A stretch of 35,434 nucleotides of DNA from JBOGUF01 sp050696075 (GCA_050696075.1 JBOGUF010000184.1:1-35434), one strand, 5' to 3'. Shown: positions 22,462 through 31,373, counted from the stretch's first letter. Program-made: numbers and translations. The notes: generated by a model from the letters alone, not told the origin.

Positions 22462-23574
22462 ATGATCGTGGGGGTGCCGACAGAAGTCAAGGACCTCGAA
22501 AATCGCGTTTCGACGACCCCAGGTGGCGTCGCGGAGTATGTCTTTCGGGGACACGAGGTTCTGGTCGAGAAGGAGGCAGGCGCCGGTAGTGGATTCTCCG
22601 ATCGGGAATACGCCGAGGCGGGTGCGACGCTGGTCGAGTCGCACGCCGACGTCTTTGCGCGGGCGGAGATGATCGTCAAGGTCAAGGAACCGGTCGCCAG
22701 TGAATACCACCTGCTTCGACCCAATCAACTGCTCTTCACCTATTTGCACCTTGCAGCCGATGAACCGCAAACCCGCGCGCTGGTGAAACAGCGTGTCCAG
22801 GCTGCCGCCTACGAGACGGTGCAACTCGCCAATGGGTCGCTGCCGCTGCTGACGCCGATGAGCGAGGTGGCGGGGCGCATGTCGGTCCAGGTCGGCGCGC
22901 ACTATCTTGAGAAAACGAACGGAGGCGTTGGATTGCTTCTCGGCGGCGTGCCCGGCGTGCCGGGCGCCAACGTCGTCATCATTGGTGGTGGCGTCGTGGG
23001 CACGAATGCGGCACAGATCGCGATTGGACTCGGCGGCAACGTCACGGTAGTTGACAAGAATATCGACCGGCTGCGCTACCTGGATGAGATTTTGCACGGC
23101 CGCATCCACACTCTGGCCTCGACGAAGCACAACGTGGCGACCGTGGTCCGCGAAGCGGATTTGGTGATTGGCGGCGTCCTGATCGCGGGCGCGAAGGCGC
23201 CGAAGCTCGTCACGGCCGCCATGGTCAAGAGCATGCGGCCAGGGTCGGTCGTGGTTGACGTCGCCATCGACCAGGGCGGCTGCATCGAGACGGCGAGACC
23301 GACATCGCACAGCGACCCAACCTACCGAGTCGACGACGTCATCCATTACTGTGTGACGAACATGCCGGGTGCGGTGCCGCGCACCAGCACCCTGGCGCTC
23401 TCCAACGTCACGCTACCGTACGCGCTGGAACTTGCCGATCACGGTTTGGTCGATGCCGCCCGCCGCGACGCGGCCTTGGCCAAGGGGATCAACGTCATCA
23501 ACGGCAAGGTCACCTATCAGGCCGTGGCCGAGGCCTTTGGACTGGACTACACGCCATGGGACAAGGCTTTGTGA
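22462..23574 (+). CDS. ald: Alanine dehydrogenase
   Basis: A 370-residue NAD-dependent enzyme interconverting L-alanine and pyruvate plus ammonium. The length equals the usual 370-371. Active-site residues known from the family fall at the expected numbers: R15 (in ENRV), K75 (in VKVKEP) and H96 (in YLHLA). The dinucleotide fold is GGGVVG (175-180), and VVVDVAIDQGG carries the catalytic-region Asp. The C-terminal NVTLPYALELA is also typical. I chose the ATG at 22462 because it gives the exact family N-terminus (MIVGVPTEVKDLENRVSTTP); a GCGAGGGAA stretch lies some 12 bases upstream. Upstream in-frame ATGs have no ribosome site. The gene is divergent from the lipoprotein gene. Roles in nitrogen assimilation or alanine use are inferred. 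Confidence 0.95.
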   Translation: MIVGVPTEVKDLENRVSTTPGGVAEYVFRGHEVLVEKEAGAGSGFSDREYAEAGATLVESHADVFARAEMIVKVKEPVASEYHLLRPNQLLFTYLHLAADEPQTRALVKQRVQAAAYETVQLANGSLPLLTPMSEVAGRMSVQVGAHYLEKTNGGVGLLLGGVPGVPGANVVIIGGGVVGTNAAQIAIGLGGNVTVVDKNIDRLRYLDEILHGRIHTLASTKHNVATVVREADLVIGGVLIAGAKAPKLVTAAMVKSMRPGSVVVDVAIDQGGCIETARPTSHSDPTYRVDDVIHYCVTNMPGAVPRTSTLALSNVTLPYALELADHGLVDAARRDAALAKGINVINGKVTYQAVAEAFGLDYTPWDKAL

Positions 23575-23579
23575 GTGTC

Positions 23580-23657
23580 GGCGGTAGGCGGTAGGTGGTA
23601 GGCGGTAGGGAAACAACGACCAAGCCCCTAACGCCTAAGCCCTAACGCCTAACGCCT
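23580..23657. repeat. Short tandem GGCGGTAGG / CCTAACGCC repeats before the recombinase gene
   Basis: The left block (23580-23610) repeats GGCGGTAGG-like units about four times. The right block (23625-23657) repeats CCTAACGCC-like units about four times. The units are near reverse complements (one mismatch), so the transcript could fold back. It fills the gap between ald and the recombinase gene and may serve as a loose terminator. No coding content. Confidence 0.65.
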
Positions 23658-23674
23658 CCGTCGTGGGGGTTCGG

Positions 23675-24610
23675 ATGCACGCGGATGTTGAGCGGTTCTT
23701 GGACGTATTGTCGAACGAGCGGGGGTTCTCGGGGAACACCATCGCCGCCTATCGTAACGACCTGCGGCAGTTCATCGCCTACCTGGCGTCGCCGCCGGTT
23801 TCGCACCATGCCACGCTGGTAAGCCAGTGGGTCGAACTGACTGACGAGCATCTCAATCGCTACCTGCTTTACCTGCGGGAACGAGAGTACGCCGCCTCGA
23901 CGGTAGCGCGAAAGACGGCGGCGATCAAGTCGTACTGCCATTTTCTGCTGAGTGATGGGATCATGCGGGCCGACCCCGCGGCGAACATGGCCTCGCCGAA
24001 GGTCGACAAATACGTTCCCAAGGCGATTTCGCCGGACGACGTCGCGAAGCTGTTGGCGCAGCCGTGCAAACTGGCCGAGTCAAACCGACCGGAGGCGATG
24101 CGCGACCGGGCGATGCTGGAGACGCTTTACGCCTCCGGCATGCGGGTGAGTGAACTCGTGGGGCTCAACATCGACGACGTCGATCTCGAGCGCGGCACCG
24201 TCCAATGCGCGGGCAAAGCGGGACGGCGACGGGTCGTCCCGCTCAGCGCGTCGGCAATCGAGTCGTTGCGACCGTATCTCGCCGAAGCGCGGCCATCGCT
24301 GGCGTTGGGCGACGAGCAGGCACTCTTCCTCAACCACCGGGGCAATCGCCTGACGCGGCAGGGGTTTTGGCTCATCCTCAAATCGTATGCCCATCAAGCC
24401 GGAATCGGCGACATCACACCGCACACCCTGCGCCACTCCTACGCGACCCACGCCTTGCGGCATGGCGCTGATCTGCGCGACATCCAGCAGGTGCTCGGTC
24501 ACGTCAGCATCTCGACGACCCAGGTCTACCGCCAACTCGCTTCGTCACCGGCGCGCTCGCTCGAACTCGAACCGGTCGGCGCCGGAGCGGCGGCGAGCAA
24601 CGACGGTTAG
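23675..24610 (+). CDS. xerD: XerC/XerD-type site-specific tyrosine recombinase
   Basis: A 311-residue tyrosine recombinase of the size and layout of the Xer proteins that resolve chromosome dimers at dif. The N-terminal SAM-like DNA-binding domain (about 1-100) contains ERGFSGNTIAAYRNDLRQF. The catalytic domain has all expected residues: R157 (SGMRVSEL), K181 (GKAGRRR), H250-x-x-R253 (HTLRHSYATH), H276 (LGH) and the nucleophile Y285 (TTQVYRQL). I chose the ATG at 23675, with a G-rich stretch 7 bases upstream, over a GTG four codons earlier. Whether it is XerC or XerD is not certain. The TLRHSYATHAL and TTQVYR forms fit either, and the symbol is tentative. No integrase-linked cargo or att sites are seen, so it is a housekeeping gene. 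Confidence 0.88.
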   Translation: MHADVERFLDVLSNERGFSGNTIAAYRNDLRQFIAYLASPPVSHHATLVSQWVELTDEHLNRYLLYLREREYAASTVARKTAAIKSYCHFLLSDGIMRADPAANMASPKVDKYVPKAISPDDVAKLLAQPCKLAESNRPEAMRDRAMLETLYASGMRVSELVGLNIDDVDLERGTVQCAGKAGRRRVVPLSASAIESLRPYLAEARPSLALGDEQALFLNHRGNRLTRQGFWLILKSYAHQAGIGDITPHTLRHSYATHALRHGADLRDIQQVLGHVSISTTQVYRQLASSPARSLELEPVGAGAAASNDG

Positions 24611-24615
24611 GGCGT

Positions 24616-24739
24616 GTTTGCACACCGTCATGCTGAGCGCATGCGAAGCATCCCCGCGCGAAGCGCATCGGCCGTGGCCGACGGATCGGCTTCGCCGGGG
24701 GATGCTTCCCGGTGGTCAGCATGACGGGGCTTTGCAAAC
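24616..24739. repeat. Dispersed inverted-repeat element, copy 2 (MITE-like)
   Basis: A 124-base element between the recombinase and glyS genes. Outer arms GTTTGCA (24616-24622) and TGCAAAC (24733-24739) and inner arms CCGTCATGCTGA (24625-24636) and TCAGCATGACGG (24716-24727) are inverted. The core, read on the minus strand, matches copy 1 at 7805-7982 over about 78 bases, including the shared CGGGAAGCATCCCCCGGCG. It should form a long hairpin in the RNA. No open frame of note. Confidence 0.7.
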
Positions 24740-24766
24740 AGGCAATAGGCTCGAAGGGAGCATTCG

Positions 24767-26188
24767 GTGAGTCAGCAGGTCGAGACGAAGCGTGCGGCGA
24801 CGATGGAGAAGATCGCGGCGCTGTGCAAGCGCCGCGGCTTTGTCTATCCCGGTTCGGAGATCTATGGCGGACTGGCCAACACCTGGGACTATGGGCCACT
24901 CGGCGTCGAGTTGAAGAACAATATCAAACAACTCTGGTGGCGCACCTTGGTCCACCGCCGGCGCGACATGGTCGGGCTCGACGGCGGCATCCTAATGCAC
25001 CCTCGCGTCTGGGAGGCGTCCGGCCACGTCGTCAACTTCAACGACCCATTGGTTGACTGCAAAACGTGCAAGACCAGATTCCGGGCCGACCACCTCATCG
25101 AGGAGAAACTGGGGCAGCACGCCGAGGGCGCCTCGCCGGACGAGATGACCCGCATCCTGCGCGACGCGAACCTGGCCTGCCCCAATTGCGGCAACCGCAC
25201 GCTGACCGACGCCCGCCAATTCAACATGATGTTTCGGACGACGATCGGTCCGGTCGAGGAGACCGGCACCCCGGTCTACCTACGGCCGGAAACAGCGCAG
25301 GCAATCTTCGTGCAGTACAAGAATATCCTGGCTACGGCCCGGGTGAAACTGCCGTTCGGCGTGGCGCAGGCAGGCAAGGCGTTCCGCAACGAGATCACGC
25401 CCGGCAACTTCATCTTCCGCCTGATCGAGTTCGAGCAGATGGAGATCGAGTACTTCGTGCGGCCGGAGGACGGCGCGCGGAAGTTCGATGAGTGGATTGA
25501 AGCGATGCGCGCCTGGATCCAGCTTCTCGGCGTACGCGAGGAGCACGTCCGCATCCGCGAGCATGCCAAAGAAGAACTCTCGCACTATTCGAGCCGCACC
25601 ATCGACTTCGAATACGACTTCCCCGGCTCGATGGGTTGGAAGGAACTCTATGGTTTGGCCAACCGCACCGACTTCGACCTGAGGCAGCATCAGGAACACA
25701 GCGGCCAAGATCTGACCTACTTCGACCAGGAGCGCGGCGGTGAGCGGTATATCCCGCACGTGATCGAGCCGACCTTCGGGGTCGACCGCACGATCCTGGT
25801 GACGTTACTTGACGCCTACGACGAGGAAGAGACGGTCGACGTTAACGGCAAGCCGGATACCCGTGTCCTGTTGCGCCTCAACCCGCGCATCGCGCCCTAC
25901 AAGGCGGCGGTGCTGCCGCTGATGAAGAAACCGGAGCTGGCCGGCGTGGCGCGCGAGCTGTTCGCACGGCTGGAGGCGGAGACCTCCTACCTCGTCGACT
26001 ACGACGAAACCGGCAACATCGGCAAGCGCTATCGCCGCCAGGATGAAGCCGGCACTCCCTTCTGCTTCACGATCGACTACGACACGCTCGACGACCAGGC
26101 GGTCACCGTCCGCGACCGCGACACCACCGCGCAAGAGCGGATTGCGCTGGCTGAGGTGCCGTCATACGTGCGGGCAAAGGTTGGGTAG
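24767..26188 (+). CDS. glyS: Glycyl-tRNA synthetase, single-chain dimeric type
   Basis: A 473-residue class II synthetase that charges tRNA-Gly. It is the homodimeric (alpha2) form, not the GlyQ/GlyS tetramer. The N-terminal active-site region has YPGSEIYGGLANTWDYGPLG (27-46). An inserted zinc-binding knuckle uses C98, C101, C138 and C141. Class II motif 2 is RNEITPGNFIFRLIEFEQME (207-226), and motif 3 is EPTFGVDRT. The C-terminal anticodon-binding domain (from about 365, LNPRIAPYKAAVLPLM) is complete. The GTG at 24767 follows GAAGGGAG by 6 bases. It converges with the NrfD-type gene after a 14-base gap, leaving no room for a separate terminator. Confidence 0.95.
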   Translation: MSQQVETKRAATMEKIAALCKRRGFVYPGSEIYGGLANTWDYGPLGVELKNNIKQLWWRTLVHRRRDMVGLDGGILMHPRVWEASGHVVNFNDPLVDCKTCKTRFRADHLIEEKLGQHAEGASPDEMTRILRDANLACPNCGNRTLTDARQFNMMFRTTIGPVEETGTPVYLRPETAQAIFVQYKNILATARVKLPFGVAQAGKAFRNEITPGNFIFRLIEFEQMEIEYFVRPEDGARKFDEWIEAMRAWIQLLGVREEHVRIREHAKEELSHYSSRTIDFEYDFPGSMGWKELYGLANRTDFDLRQHQEHSGQDLTYFDQERGGERYIPHVIEPTFGVDRTILVTLLDAYDEEETVDVNGKPDTRVLLRLNPRIAPYKAAVLPLMKKPELAGVARELFARLEAETSYLVDYDETGNIGKRYRRQDEAGTPFCFTIDYDTLDDQAVTVRDRDTTAQERIALAEVPSYVRAKVG

Positions 26189-26202
26189 CTGCCTGGCCCC
26201 CC

Positions 26203-27219
26203 TTACGAGCGTTTCGTCCATTCGAACGTTGCGTGTGGATCGTCGGCCGAAGCCTTGCCGGCCATCACGACCGCATGCCGGAAGGCGTAACCGCCAATCA
26301 GGGTCAGGACCGACGCCAGCACGATAATTGCGCGTGCCTGGCGTCGATTCGCCGCCTGCAAGACGGCGGGAAGGACGATGCCCGCGCCGATGGCGCCAAC
26401 CGTCATCACCTTCCCGTTTCGGCCCTCGGTGAGCGGTCTGGCGGTATCACCCAGCCGTGCCAATGAGGCGACCAGCATTCCGGCCTCCGCCGCTTTCGCG
26501 ATCCGCTCCACAGAATCAAGTCCGTGCATCGCCTCGGCTGGCACTCTCCCTCGGAGCGCAAGAACCAGCGAGATTGCCGACGCGGCAGACGACAGAGCGG
26601 ACGCCACAAAGAGCGGGCCGAGCAGCAGCGCGTTTTTCGCCCACAACGGCACGGCCGTCGCGCCGAGCAATACCCCGGTGTAACCGCTCATAAAGAACCC
26701 TGGGACGATACCGATGGTCCCAATTACGCGGTTAGGCAACGCCTTCAGGAATCGCGCCCCAGTTGCACCATCGAAGCGGCCATCTCTGGTGGCTTGGAGC
26801 GCGGCCGACACTGTCGAGAAGGCGCTGAAGAGTAATAGCCCCCAGGTGCCGACCGACATTGGCGAACGTAACTTGACGACACGCAGCATGTGCAGGAAAC
26901 GTTCGGGTCGTTGGAGGTCGAGGATGAGCAGGACTGGACACGGCAGCAATGCCAGGAACGAAAGGAAGCGACCGGCGCGGACGATCTCTCCATACTTCTT
27001 GGCCGCGGATAGCTCGGCGATCGAGGCGATGACGTAGCTGGCGCCCGAAAACCCACCCAGGAAGAAGTAGAGGACGATCATCCAGTTCCAGTGCGGCTTG
27101 TGGATGACGGGAACGCCGTAATACGACGATTGCGCCGCTTGCGCGGCGGTCAATGGTGCATCCTCAGGCTGCCTTCGGCGGCGGCCTTCGTCCCAACGGC
27201 GGGTATACGATCCGGTCAC
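26203..27219 (-). CDS. NrfD/PsrC-type membrane subunit of formate dehydrogenase
   Basis: A 338-residue polytopic membrane protein of the NrfD family, which carries electrons between an Fe-S subunit and the quinone pool without haem. It has about eight hydrophobic helices starting with HWNWMIVLYFFLGGFSGASYV (43-63). The family signature DLQRPERF (101-108) and SPMSVGTW (119-126) are both clear. The first 40 residues are basic and cytoplasmic-like. I chose the GTG at 27219 because ACGGAG lies about 10 bases upstream. An earlier start at 27282 would overlap the Fe-S subunit gene and has no ribosome site. It is the third gene of the formate dehydrogenase operon, 34 bases after the Fe-S subunit, and replaces the cytochrome b (FdnI) found in enterobacterial formate dehydrogenase-N. 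Confidence 0.88.
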   Translation of the reverse strand: MTGSYTRRWDEGRRRRQPEDAPLTAAQAAQSSYYGVPVIHKPHWNWMIVLYFFLGGFSGASYVIASIAELSAAKKYGEIVRAGRFLSFLALLPCPVLLILDLQRPERFLHMLRVVKLRSPMSVGTWGLLLFSAFSTVSAALQATRDGRFDGATGARFLKALPNRVIGTIGIVPGFFMSGYTGVLLGATAVPLWAKNALLLGPLFVASALSSAASAISLVLALRGRVPAEAMHGLDSVERIAKAAEAGMLVASLARLGDTARPLTEGRNGKVMTVGAIGAGIVLPAVLQAANRRQARAIIVLASVLTLIGGYAFRHAVVMAGKASADDPHATFEWTKRS

Positions 27220-27253
27220 AGATTCAATACTCCGTAACGGGCGAACGCGCCGA

Positions 27254-28027
27254 TCATCGAGCGCGGCCGAAGGCGCGGGCAACGGCGAGGCCGAGGCCGA
27301 TGGCGGCGGCTGCCGTTGTCAGAAAAGCCGGCAGCGTGCGCTCCTGCGGCAACGTCGGTTGCGCGGGCAAATTGTAGGTTTCCGGTGGTGCAGTGAGCAC
27401 GAAGAGCGCATTGAGGCCGTTGATACCGCCCGTGCCGCCGACCTCCTCGGTGCCGTAAATGTGCGCGCCGTCGACTCCACGGGCTTTGAGATCGACGACG
27501 CGCTGTTCGGCGCGTTTCTTCATCTCGTCCACGGGACCGAAGAGGATCGAGTCGGTGGGGCAGGCTTTGGCGCAGGCAGGTTCCAATCCGTCGACAAGTC
27601 GGTCGTAGCAGAGGGTGCATTTCTTGGCACGGCCGTCGGCGTGGCTGAGTTGCGGAACGCCGAAGGGACAGGCCGGGATGCAATAGCCGCAGCCGTTACA
27701 GATGTCTTGCTGGATGACGACCGTGTCGAACTCGGTCCGGATGATCGCCCCGGTCGGGCACGCTTCCAAACAGCCGGCGCGGACACAGTGCTTGCAGACG
27801 TCGCTCATCATCAGCCAGGCGGTCGGATGATCCCCCGTGGATGGACCTTGCTCGATGAAGGCGACGTGGCGCCAGGTGGCCGCGCCCAGGTCGACGGTAT
27901 TGTCGTAACTGAACCCGGTCAGGCCAACCTCGTCCATCGGAAGGCCGTTCCACTGCTTGCAGGCGACCTCGCAGGCCTTGCAGCCGATACAGAGCGTGGT
28001 GTCGGTGAGGAAGCCGACGGCAGTCAT
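27254..28027 (-). CDS. fdnH: Formate dehydrogenase beta subunit, four [4Fe-4S] cluster ferredoxin
   Basis: A 257-residue iron-sulfur subunit with sixteen cysteines in four cluster motifs: C13/C16/C19/C23, C78/C81/C86/C90, C110/C113/C116/C120 and C137/C140/C152/C156. This is the FdnH/HybA layout that wires the active site of the alpha subunit to the membrane subunit. A single C-terminal hydrophobic helix (about 232-252, LPAFLTTAAAAIGLGLAVARAF) would anchor it beside the NrfD protein. There is no N-terminal signal, which is normal for a subunit exported by hitch-hiking or for a cytoplasmic one. Its ATG overlaps the alpha-subunit stop (TGATG), implying translational coupling. The symbol follows the E. 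coli orthologue by pattern. Confidence 0.92.
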   Translation of the reverse strand: MTAVGFLTDTTLCIGCKACEVACKQWNGLPMDEVGLTGFSYDNTVDLGAATWRHVAFIEQGPSTGDHPTAWLMMSDVCKHCVRAGCLEACPTGAIIRTEFDTVVIQQDICNGCGYCIPACPFGVPQLSHADGRAKKCTLCYDRLVDGLEPACAKACPTDSILFGPVDEMKKRAEQRVVDLKARGVDGAHIYGTEEVGGTGGINGLNALFVLTAPPETYNLPAQPTLPQERTLPAFLTTAAAAIGLGLAVARAFGRAR

Positions 28028-31000
28028 CAGCCCTCACCCCCCGGCGCCCCTCTCCGCACGGAGGGAGAGGGGCCGATCAGACGACCCTTGCGCAGGGCGC
28101 AGGTGAAGGCTTTGGCTTCGTGAATGAATGAGTTGGGGTCTTCGACGAGGGCGCTGAGGTCGTTGGCGATGCCGCCGGTGGCGATGCCGCTGTAGCCGAA
28201 GTGCCAGGGGACGCCGATCTGGTGGATGCGCTTGCCATCGATCTTCAGCGGTTCGATTCGGTCGGTGACGAGGGCGGGTGCTTCGATCTCGCCCCGTAGC
28301 GTACTGACCGTGACCCAATCGCCGTTGACGACGTCGAGTTCCCGAGCGAGCACCGGATCAATCTCGACAAAGCCGCGCGGTTGCAGCTCCGCCAGCCAGG
28401 GCACGAAGCGGCTCATCGCGCCCGCGGTGTGGTGCTCTGTCAGGCGATACGTGGTGATGACGTGGGGAAATCGTGGATCCTCGGGCGCGTGATAGGGATT
28501 GTCCGCCCGCTCGTGCAGCTTGGCGGCTGGGCTGCGTGACTGGTTTGGATGCAGTGAGCTCACGACCGGCGACTCCCACGGCTCATAGTGCGTCGGCAGC
28601 GGGCCGTCCTTCAGTGCCGCCGAGACGAACAGTTGGCCTTTGCCGTCGGCCATCATCAGGAACGGCGAATCGCCGGCATGGGCGGCGATGCCCGTCGCGC
28701 CTTCCGGTGGGACGTACGTTGGCGGCTTTGATATGGGGAAGTCGGGCACGTCGTAGCCGGTCCAGCGGCCGGCCGCGTCGTCCCACCAGACCCAGCGCTT
28801 GCGCTCGGACCAGGGCGTGCCGTCCGGGCGGGCGGAAGCGCGGTTGTAGAGCGCGCGGCGATTCGCGGGCCACGCAAAACCCCATTCGAGCGATGCAAGG
28901 TCGTCGCCGTGGCGTCGCCGCGCGAGATTGCGTCCAGGTTCGGGCATGATGCCGGAGTAAATCCAGCAGCCGCAGGCGGTCGAACCGTCGTCTTTCAGGT
29001 CCCCGAAGCCTGATACGGGCGTCCGGTCGGTGACGACGTATCCGTTGATCTCCTGCACGACCGATTCGAGGTTCGGCTCGTCGTGCGGGCCGCCAATCGG
29101 ATAAGCCCATGCGAGGGTGCGCAACTGTTGAGCCGCGGGCGATTCGTCTTGCTCGTAGAGGGCGATCAGCCGCCGGTAGAGTTGGTCAATAAACCATGCC
29201 TCGGACCGGCAGTCGCCAGGCGGTTCGACTGCCTTGTCGTGCCACTGCACAAGGCGCTGCGTGTTTGTGTACGAGCCCTCCTTCTCGGCAGTGACCGCGG
29301 CTGGCATGAGGAAAATCTCCGTGCCGATGTCGGCCGACGAGATTTGTCCATTTCGCACCTCCGGCGCGTCGTGCCAAAAGGCGGCGGTTTCGATTTCGAA
29401 GAGGTCGCGGACGACCAGCCAATCGAGTTGGCCGAGCGCGCGGCGGGCGAGCACGGCGTTTTGCCCACCCACTGCCGGATTCTGGCCCATGCAAAAGAGA
29501 CCCTTCATGGCGCCATCCCGCATCATGAGCATCATGGGTTGGAAGGAGTAGTCGCCGCCGATCTTGGGCAGCCGATTATAGGCGAAGTTGTTGTCCGGCG
29601 ACGCAAGGTCGCCGTAGTACGCCTTCAGCAAACTGACCACATAGGCCGGGGCGTTGTGCCACCAGCCGGTCGGCGTGGCGACCGTCGAGAGGTAGTCCGC
29701 GAGCGTCGCGTTGGCATTGTCGGCGGTCGGCATGGGGAGATAGCCGGGGAGGAGGTTGTAGAGCGTCGGGATGTCGGTGCTGCCCTGGATGGTGGCGTGG
29801 CCGCGGAGGGCCATGATGCCGCCCCCTGGCCGGCCGATGTTGCCGAGCAGCAGTTGCAACAGCGCGCAGCAGGAGATCATCTGCGTGCCTGTCGTGTGCT
29901 GCGTCCAAGCGACCGCGTAGGCGAAGGCGGTCGTTCGCTCCGGCCCGGAGTTCGCCGTAATCGCCTCCGCGACCCGCCGAAAGTGCGCCTTCGGCACGCC
30001 GCAGACGCGCTCGACCATTTCCGGGGTGTATCGGGCGTAGTGGCGCTTCACAACCTGAAAGACGCACCGGGGGTGCTGCAATGTCGGGTCACGTGGCATC
30101 TCCGCGCCCTGCTCGCCCACCTGCTCGTCGTAGGGTTCCGCGCTCTGTTTAGCGTCGTCGGCGTCCTCATGCTTGGCCGGCGTGCCAGCCGGTTGCCACG
30201 TCGCCGTGTCGTAGCGCCGCTCTGTCGCGACATATCCCGAGAAGAGGCCGGCGAGGTCCTCGGTATCCTGAAAGTCGTCACGCAGGACGACGGGCGCGTT
30301 GGTGTAATGCACCACGTACTCGTGGAAATAGCGCTCGTGGGTGAGGACATAGTTGATCAACCCGCCGAGGAAGGCGATATCCGACCCGGCACGGAGCGGG
30401 ACGTGGATGTCGGCCAGCGCCGAGGTGCGGGTGAATCGCGGGTCGACGTGAACGACCGTCGCGCCGCGCTCCTTCGCGTCAACGACGAAGCGGAAGCCGA
30501 CCGGGTGGTTCTCGGCCATGTTGGCGCCCATGATCACGATGCAATCGCTTCGGGCGAGGTCCTGCAAGAAGGTCGTCGCGCCGCCGCGTCCCAATCGGGC
30601 GCCCAGACCGGGCACCGTCGAGCTGTGTCATATGCGGGCCTGGTTCTCCACCGCGACGATGCCGAGCCCAGCCGTGAAGAGTTTCTTAATGAGATAGTTC
30701 TCTTCGTTGTCGAGTGTGGCGCCGCCCAGATGGCCGATGCCGAGCGTGCGGCTCACCAGATTGCCGTCGCCGTCCCGCTCCTCGTAGGTGGCGTCGCGGG
30801 TTTCCTTGACGAGCGCGGCGATGCGGTCCATGGCCCAATCGAGCGGGCGCTCTTCCCAATGGTCGGTGTAGGGCGCGCGGTACTTGACGGTGGTGAGCCG
30901 GAGCGGATTGTCGATCAGGCCGCGGGTGGCCGCGCCCTTTGGACAGAGGGTGCCGGCATTGATCGGGCTATCAGGATTGCCTTCGATATCGACCACACGG

Positions 31001-31176
31001 CCGTCTTTGACGTAGACCAATTGGGAGCAGCCGACGGCGCAGTAGGGACAGACGCTGACCGTCGGCTTCAGACCGCGTATCCGTGAGCGCGTGCGCCGAG
31101 TCTCGGCGCTGACCGGGTTGGGAACCGGGCCGACGTGCCGGCGGAGGACTGATCTGAGTGCCGAAAGGGGCTTCAC
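28027..31176 (-). CDS. fdnG: Formate dehydrogenase major (alpha) subunit, selenocysteine-containing (TGA at 30630-30628 read as Sec)
   Basis: A 1049-residue Mo/W-bis-MGD enzyme oxidising formate to CO2. The frame holds one internal TGA at codon 183, exactly where FdnG/FdhF proteins carry selenocysteine: the context is ENQARI-U-HSSTVPGLG, and E. coli FdnG has NQARV-U-H there. Sequence is collinear with FdnG on both sides, so this is a readthrough selenoprotein, not a frameshift. The [4Fe-4S] ligands are C43, C46, C50 and C78. Later landmarks include NMAENHPVGFRF, WTQHTTGTQ and GGGIMALRGHATIQGSTD. It starts at GTG 31176 with GGAG 11 bases upstream. An in-frame TGA at 31212 limits any extension. 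No twin-arginine signal is visible, unlike E. coli FdnG. The last 16 residues are encoded by a GC-rich palindrome. It is the first gene of the fdnGH-nrfD-type operon and needs SelA-D supplied elsewhere. Confidence 0.95.
28030..28073. repeat. GC-rich REP-like palindrome forming the 3' end of fdnG
   Basis: CCCCTCTCC (28047-28055) and GGAGAGGGG (28064-28072) are perfect 9-base inverted arms with an 8-base loop, next to a run of CCCTCACCCCCC. Blocks of this composition are common intergenic repeats in high-GC genomes. Here it lies inside the last codons of fdnG and ends one base before the fdnH start overlap. Confidence 0.6.
30598..30616 (-). promoter_or_regulatory. Bacterial SECIS hairpin directing selenocysteine insertion at the fdnG TGA
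   Basis: Downstream of the TGA (30630-30628) the message forms a 7-bp stem: G30616-C30598, G30615-C30599, U30614-G30600, then GCCC (30613-30610) with GGGC (30604-30601). The loop is GGUCU (30609-30605). The GGUCU loop and the 18-base distance from the TGA to the loop equal what I recall for E. coli fdhF, where SelB binds this loop. A U near the base of the apical stem occupies the place of the bulged U of that element. Confidence 0.88.
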
Positions 31177-31245
31177 GATCCGCGCGTCTCCGATCTCAGA
31201 TCGTTCCGATCAAGCGATGACGGTCGCGGGAAAACAGGGCCAGAA

Positions 31246-31254
31246 TGGTATCAT
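31246..31254 (+). promoter_or_regulatory. Putative extended -10 promoter (TGGTATCAT) of the DUF3105-DUF305 pair
   Basis: TG (31246-31247), one base and TATCAT (31249-31254) lie about 120 bases before the ATG at 31374, in the 197-base gap that separates this pair from the divergent formate dehydrogenase operon. The -35 is poor. I found no convincing promoter for the formate dehydrogenase operon in the same gap. Confidence 0.35.
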
Positions 31255-31373
31255 GGCTCTCCGATGCGGCAGCACCGCGCTCCTCAAATGGCGAGGCATA
31301 CGCGCGGTGTGCGTCCCAACCACACCGCCACCAAGCGAGCACGATACCACTGTTGAAGGACTGAAAGGGCAAC

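Noticed and set aside
23675..24610. Integrase marking a genomic island
   Set aside because: The protein has Xer size and motifs, the neighbours are housekeeping genes (ald, glyS), and no att duplication or tRNA gene is visible.
29083..31086. A 667-codon open frame on the plus strand
   Set aside because: It is antisense to fdnG and has low-complexity, Arg/Val-rich translation without family features; it is a by-product of high GC codon bias.
28027..31176. fdnG as two separate genes or a pseudogene broken by a nonsense mutation
   Set aside because: Both parts are in one frame, similarity runs through the TGA, the position is the known selenocysteine site, and a SECIS-type hairpin follows.
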